Source of the DNA: Streptomyces sp. NBC_01481
Lineage (GTDB): Bacteria > Actinomycetota > Actinomycetes > Streptomycetales > Streptomycetaceae
NCBI RefSeq assembly: GCF_026339995.1
Contig: NZ_JAPEPT010000005.1
Coordinates: 434,001 to 498,000 of the forward strand
Direction: 5' to 3'
Length of the DNA stretch: 64,000 nucleotides
Both the position numbers and the translations under genes were made by a program. Positions 60,409-64,000 of this stretch are shown piece by piece. Below the pieces are notes generated by a model. The model ran no database searches and was not told where the DNA came from. It saw nothing but the letters and a program-made list of their open reading frames with translations. Each line of letters starts with the position of its first letter. The stretch's first letter is position 1.

Positions 60409-60697
60409 CGCCGACGATCACCAGCGAGATCGAGACGATCTTGAGGGTGGACACCAGGTCGCCGAGGAAGACCATTCCGTAGATCGCGGTGCCCGCCGCG
60501 CCGATGCCCGTCCACACCGCGTACGCGGGACCGACGTCGAGTTTCCTCAGGGCGAGCGTCAGCAGACCGAAGCTTCCCAGCGCGAAGGCGGCGAACGCGA
60601 TGGTCGGCCACAGCCTGGTGAAGCCGTGCGAGAGTTTGAGGCAGACCGCGAACCCCGTCTCCAGGATTCCGGCGACCACCACCAGCAGCCACGCCAT
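60374..60697 (-). CDS. sugE: SugE/Gdx-type small multidrug resistance transporter
   Basis: 107 residues, four transmembrane helices as in the SMR family: AWLLVVVAGILETGFAVCLK (with the essential Glu, about residue 13), FGLLTLALRKLDVGPAYAVWTGIGAAGTAIYG (the GPAYAVWTGIG signature). The SugE branch exports guanidinium in exchange for protons. ATG 60697 with GGGAGG upstream. No guanidine riboswitch was recognised in the 90 bp upstream. Acts in the cytoplasmic membrane as a dual-topology dimer. Confidence 0.9.
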   Translation of the reverse strand: MAWLLVVVAGILETGFAVCLKLSHGFTRLWPTIAFAAFALGSFGLLTLALRKLDVGPAYAVWTGIGAAGTAIYGMVFLGDLVSTLKIVSISLVIVGVIGLQLSGSSH

Positions 60698-60790
60698 GGT
60701 CTGTGCCTCCCGCATCAGTCGGTGACTGCTTCGTCGGACTTGGTGCGATTATGCACTTACCAACTGCCGCGGGCCGCAAACGTGCGGGAG

Positions 60791-61804
60791 TCAGTCCCCC
60801 TCGCGTCGTTCCCTGGTGGCCAGCAGACGCCGCAGTGAATAGAGCCGCGCCGGATCCGCGTGCCCCTCGGCGACCCACTCGTCCAGCGCGCAGTCCGGCT
60901 CGTCATGACTGCATGCCCGCGGACAGCCCTCCGTACCCGGTACGAGATCGGGGAAGGCGAGGATCACGCGGGACGGATCGACATGGTGCAGACCGAAGGA
61001 GCGCACGCCGGGGGTGTCGATCACCCAGCCGCCCTCCTTGCCCGAGAGCGGCAGGGCCAGCGCCGATGTGGTGGTGTGCCGGCCGCGGCCCGTGACCGCG
61101 TTGACAACGCCCGTGCTTCGTCGACGGTCCTTCGGGACAAGGGCGTTGACCAGGGTCGTCTTGCCGACGCCGGAGTGGCCGACGAACACCGTGGTCCTGC
61201 CCCGAAGGTGCTCGTAGACCCGGTCGGCCGCGGCGCCGTCCACGAACTCGTCGCGCGTGGTGACGATATGGGGGACGCCCAGCGCGCCGTACTTCTCCAG
61301 CAGTTCGTCGGGCGAGGCCAGATCCGACTTGGTCAGGACGAGGAGCGGGGTGAGCCCGCCGTCGTACGCCGCGACGATGCAGCGGTCGATCAGCCGCGGG
61401 CGCGGTTCCGGGTCGGCCAGCGCCGTCACGATTGCCAGTTGGTCGGCGTTGGCGACGACCACGCGCTCGTACGGATCGTCGTCGTCGGCGGTCCTGCGCA
61501 GCACCGACTTGCGCTCCTCGATGCGCACGATGCGCGCGAGGGTGTCCTTCTCGCCGGACAGATCGCCGACGATGCCGACACGGTCGCCCACCACCGCGGC
61601 CTTGCGGCCCAGTTCGCGGGCCTTCATGGCCATCACCACGCGGTCCTCGACGAGACAGGTGAGCCGGCCACGGTCGACGGTCAGGACCATGCCCTCGACT
61701 GCGTCCTCGTGCTTGGGGCGGATGTTGGAACGTGGCCGGTTGCCCTTGCGGTTGGGGCGGGAGCGGATGTCGTCCTCGTCGGTGTGCTTGCCGTAGCGGC
61801 GCAT
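60791..61804 (-). CDS. rsgA: RsgA small-ribosomal-subunit GTPase
   Basis: 337 residues. Circularly permuted GTPase motifs: LTKSDLASPDELL (G4 first), GHSGVGKTTLVNAL (G1/Walker A), DTPGVRSFGLH (G3). N-terminal OB-fold (VLTVDRGRLTCLVEDRVVMAMKARELGRKAAVVGDRVG) and C-terminal zinc site (CPRACSHDEPDCAL). It helps mature the 30S subunit. ATG at 61804, 6 nt after the aroA stop, so the two are one transcript. Confidence 0.93.
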   Translation of the reverse strand: MRRYGKHTDEDDIRSRPNRKGNRPRSNIRPKHEDAVEGMVLTVDRGRLTCLVEDRVVMAMKARELGRKAAVVGDRVGIVGDLSGEKDTLARIVRIEERKSVLRRTADDDDPYERVVVANADQLAIVTALADPEPRPRLIDRCIVAAYDGGLTPLLVLTKSDLASPDELLEKYGALGVPHIVTTRDEFVDGAAADRVYEHLRGRTTVFVGHSGVGKTTLVNALVPKDRRRSTGVVNAVTGRGRHTTTSALALPLSGKEGGWVIDTPGVRSFGLHHVDPSRVILAFPDLVPGTEGCPRACSHDEPDCALDEWVAEGHADPARLYSLRRLLATRERREGD

Positions 61805-61810
61805 CTGTCG

Positions 61811-63151
61811 TCAGGCCCCGAGCATTCCGGCCCACATCCGCGGGAAGTCGGGCAGGGTCTTGGCGGTTGTCGCCACGTTCTCGATCTGTACGCCCTCGAC
61901 GGCAAGGCCGATGATCGAGCCCGCCGTGGCCATGCGGTGGTCGTGGTACGTATGGAAAACGCCGCCGTGCAGCGGGCGCGGGCGGATGTGCAGCCCGTCC
62001 TCGGTCTCGGTGACATCGCCGCCGAGCTCGTTGATCTCCTTGGTCAGGGCCGCGAGGCGGTCCGTCTCGTGGAGGCGCAGATGTGCCACGCCGCGCAGCG
62101 TGGAGGGGGAGTCGGCGAGCGCCGCGACCGCCGCGATGCCCGGGGTCAGTTCGCCGACCTCGCCGAGATCGACGTCGATGCCGTGAATACGGCCCGTGCC
62201 GGTGAACGTCAGACCGGACTCGGTCAGTTCGCAGGAACCGCCCATCTCGGTGAAGATCCGGCGCAGTGCGTCACCGGGCTGGGTGGTGCGCTCGGGCCAG
62301 TCGGGGATGGTGACCCGGCCGCCGGTGATCAGCGCGGCGGCGAGGAACGGCTGGGCGTTGGACAGATCCGGCTCGACCGTCAGATCGCGGCCGAGCAGGG
62401 CGGAGGGGGAGACCCGCCAGACATTGGGCTCGCCGCCGGTCTCGGGCTCGTCGACCTGGGCGCCGACCGCGCGGAGCATGTCGACGGTCATCCGGATGTG
62501 CGGCATGGAGGGGAGGGTGCCGCCGATGTGGCGTACCTCCACGCCCTGGTTGAAGCGCGGTGCGGACAGCAGAAGGGCGCTGACGAACTGCGAGGACGAG
62601 GAGGCGTCGATCTCCACCGGGCCGCCGTCCAGCGCGCCGCTGCCGAACACGGTCATCGGGAGCGAGCCGCGGCCGTCGTCGTCGATCCGGGCGCCGAGGA
62701 CGCGCAGCGCGTCGATCACGCCGTTCAGCGGGCGCTCGTAGGAACGGGGGTCGCCGTCGAAGCGGACCGCGCCGTCGGCCAGCGCGGCGACGGGGGGCAG
62801 GAAGCGCATCACCGTACCGGCGTTGCCGACGTCGATCGTGGCGGGGCCGTGCAGACCGGCGGGAATGACGCGCCAGGCCTCGCCCTCGCCGTCGTGACTG
62901 CCCGCGACGGTGGAGCTGGAGGACACCGTCTCCTCGATGCCGACGCCCAGCGCGCGCAGGGCCTCCGCCATCAGGAGGCTGTCGCGGGAGCGCAGCGGGC
63001 GGCGCAGCCAGCCGGGTTCGGCGGCCAGGGCCGCCAGCACCAGGGCCCGGTTGGTGACCGACTTGGACCCGGGCACGGTCACCGTCGCTTCGACGGCTCC
63101 GGTCGCGTAGGGGGCGGGCCACAGGGCGGGGTGCACGGAGCTTTCGGTCAT
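61811..63151 (-). CDS. aroA: 5-enolpyruvylshikimate-3-phosphate synthase (AroA)
   Basis: 446 residues. PGSKSVTNRALVLAAL (substrate phosphate and Lys), GNAGTVMRFL, SSSQFVSALLLSAP, LRRIFTEMGG and RLAALTKEINELGGDV, HGGVFHTYHDHRMATAGSI. It makes EPSP from shikimate-3-phosphate and PEP in the aromatic amino-acid pathway. ATG at 63151 is leaderless (TAAAGT 7 nt upstream); GTG 63160 and ATG 63157 overlap the -10 and are less likely. First gene of the aroA-rsgA transcript. Confidence 0.95.
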   Translation of the reverse strand: MTESSVHPALWPAPYATGAVEATVTVPGSKSVTNRALVLAALAAEPGWLRRPLRSRDSLLMAEALRALGVGIEETVSSSSTVAGSHDGEGEAWRVIPAGLHGPATIDVGNAGTVMRFLPPVAALADGAVRFDGDPRSYERPLNGVIDALRVLGARIDDDGRGSLPMTVFGSGALDGGPVEIDASSSSQFVSALLLSAPRFNQGVEVRHIGGTLPSMPHIRMTVDMLRAVGAQVDEPETGGEPNVWRVSPSALLGRDLTVEPDLSNAQPFLAAALITGGRVTIPDWPERTTQPGDALRRIFTEMGGSCELTESGLTFTGTGRIHGIDVDLGEVGELTPGIAAVAALADSPSTLRGVAHLRLHETDRLAALTKEINELGGDVTETEDGLHIRPRPLHGGVFHTYHDHRMATAGSIIGLAVEGVQIENVATTAKTLPDFPRMWAGMLGA

Positions 63152-63158
63152 GGCCATC

Positions 63159-63164
63159 ACTTTA
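63159..63164 (-). promoter_or_regulatory. -10 element, leaderless start of aroA
   Basis: TAAAGT on the reverse strand, 7 nt before ATG 63151. Confidence 0.5.
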
Positions 63165-63284
63165 GTGGTTCCGCGAAGACCAGGATCTTGATCAAAAGTG
63201 GCGAAATCGGGGCGTAACCGGGGAGTGATAGAGGGCTCGGCCGGTCAGGTTTCCCGGCGCGTCCGCCCACCGGACCGCGGGTAT

Positions 63285-64000
63285 TCAAAGGCCCAGCAGC
63301 CAGCGGCCGCCGCCGATCAGTGAACACAGTGACACGGCATGGAACAGGAACAGCCACATCGCGGCCGGTACATGGGTCAGCCGGGACAGCTGATCGGCGT
63401 CCGAGTCCGGGGCCCCGCCGTGGCGCCGCTTGGACTGGAGCTCGAAGGCCGGTCGTACGCCTCCGAGCAGCAGGAACCAGACGGCGGTGTAGGCGAAGGC
63501 GGCCTGTACCTCGGGTTCTGTCAGCCAGGAGACAAGGAGGAAGGCGGCGCCTGTGAGGATCACGGTGAGCGCGCCGTACGCGTTGCGGATCATCACGAGC
63601 ATCGCGATGAGCAGGGCGGTGGCCAGCCAGAGAAGCAGCGTGATGTGGTGCGCGGCGAGCAGCCAGGCGCCGCCGAGGCCCAGGAGCGGCGGCGCGGTGT
63701 AGCCCGCGGCCGCCGTAAGGATCATGCCGAGACCACTGGGCTTGCCGCGGCTGACCGTGAGGCCGCTGGTGTCGGAGTGCAGCCGGATGCCGTCGAGCCG
63801 GCGGCCGGTGAGCAGCGCGACGAGGCCGTGGCCGCCCTCGTGGGCGATGGTGATGGCGTTGCGCGAGATCCGCCATATCGGGTGGGGTGCGACGGCGCCG
63901 AGAGCGATGACGCCCGCGACGAGGACGAGCCATTCGTCGGGGGCGGGCTGAGAGCCGAAGATGCGGTCCCAGAGATCGGTGGCGGACTGTGTGATGGCCA
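63285..64000 (-). CDS. M50-type membrane metalloprotease (start codon cut by the window edge)
   Basis: 238 codons visible, ending at 63285. The first two bases inside the window complete an xTG codon followed by GCC ATC ACA, so the start codon is probably split by the edge at base 64001. HEGGHGLVALLTGRRL carries HExxH, and several hydrophobic helices follow (about residues 85-155 and at the C-terminus). Related to site-2-protease-like M50B proteins of Streptomyces. Whether it acts in regulated intramembrane proteolysis is unknown. In S. coelicolor sigR and rsrA lie a few genes beyond this one. Confidence 0.85.
   Translation of the reverse strand, partial: AITQSATDLWDRIFGSQPAPDEWLVLVAGVIALGAVAPHPIWRISRNAITIAHEGGHGLVALLTGRRLDGIRLHSDTSGLTVSRGKPSGLGMILTAAAGYTAPPLLGLGGAWLLAAHHITLLLWLATALLIAMLVMIRNAYGALTVILTGAAFLLVSWLTEPEVQAAFAYTAVWFLLLGGVRPAFELQSKRRHGGAPDSDADQLSRLTHVPAAMWLFLFHAVSLCSLIGGGRWLLGL

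Noticed and set aside
60698..60790. Guanidine riboswitch before sugE
   Set aside because: The upstream stretch is short and shows none of the conserved ykkC-type blocks.

Overview
The window is high-GC actinobacterial chromosome and reads as Streptomyces: G/C-rich third codon positions, many GTG starts, a WblC/WhiB7-type regulator, sigma-R-type promoters (GGAAT-N18-GTT), and a gene order I recognise from the Streptomyces coelicolor chromosome around SCO5166-SCO5213. The same order is largely kept in Mycobacterium tuberculosis from rhlE (Rv3211) back to about Rv3193c. The window is therefore mostly a conserved core block with a few insertions. Product names rest on family motifs read by eye; no database search was possible.

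Layout. 1-4474: a DEAD-box RNA helicase (cut by the left edge), a MiaE-like ferritin-fold protein, a 164-bp repeat with 20-bp terminal inverted repeats, a small membrane protein with a candidate programmed -1 frameshift, DUF3107, a TetR regulator and a small acidic protein. 4598-6858: an alpha/beta hydrolase and a membrane-anchored DUF3152 protein with a metzincin-like zinc motif. 7104-11993: a tightly overlapping operon of PelF-like glycosyltransferase, multi-pass membrane protein, sugar-nucleotide epimerase and spherulin-4 (GH135-type) protein, which looks like a reduced Pel/galactosaminogalactan exopolysaccharide system. 12058-13236: moeZ behind a consensus sigma-R promoter.

13224-17173: a 3.9-kb island bounded by a 14-bp direct repeat of the 3' end of moeZ, carrying a three-gene Crp/Fnr cassette and a truncated IS4-type transposase. 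17232-23480: two tandem secreted Slp/Tap-type hydrolases and a large pseudokinase-flippase fusion. 23651-37173: a DNA repair and redox block (alkyltransferase-like protein, AdnA, lipoprotein, AdnB, M20 dipeptidase, NudC, mycoredoxin, UvrD2). 37197-38523: wblC, with a 600-nt leader holding two upstream reading frames and an intrinsic terminator, so probably an attenuator. 38638-50897: zinc-ribbon protein, ABC1 kinase-like protein, ThiF-like protein, YgjP-type peptidase, three AIM24-domain proteins in a row (the first fused to TerD), Nudix hydrolase, DUF2342 protease, SDR protein, MoaE, and a Lon-like PDZ protease.

51351-64000: PPA1309-family protein, UPF0182 membrane protein, a Sel1-repeat protein between two identical initiator tRNA genes, a Fur-family repressor, CBS-domain protein, HisN-type phosphatase, TetR, SugE, RsgA, AroA and an M50-type protease cut by the right edge. 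Two themes link the genes: thiol-redox and antibiotic-stress control (moeZ and mrx1 with sigma-R sites, wblC with an attenuator), and frequent leaderless starts in which a -10 hexamer sits 6-7 nt before the start codon.
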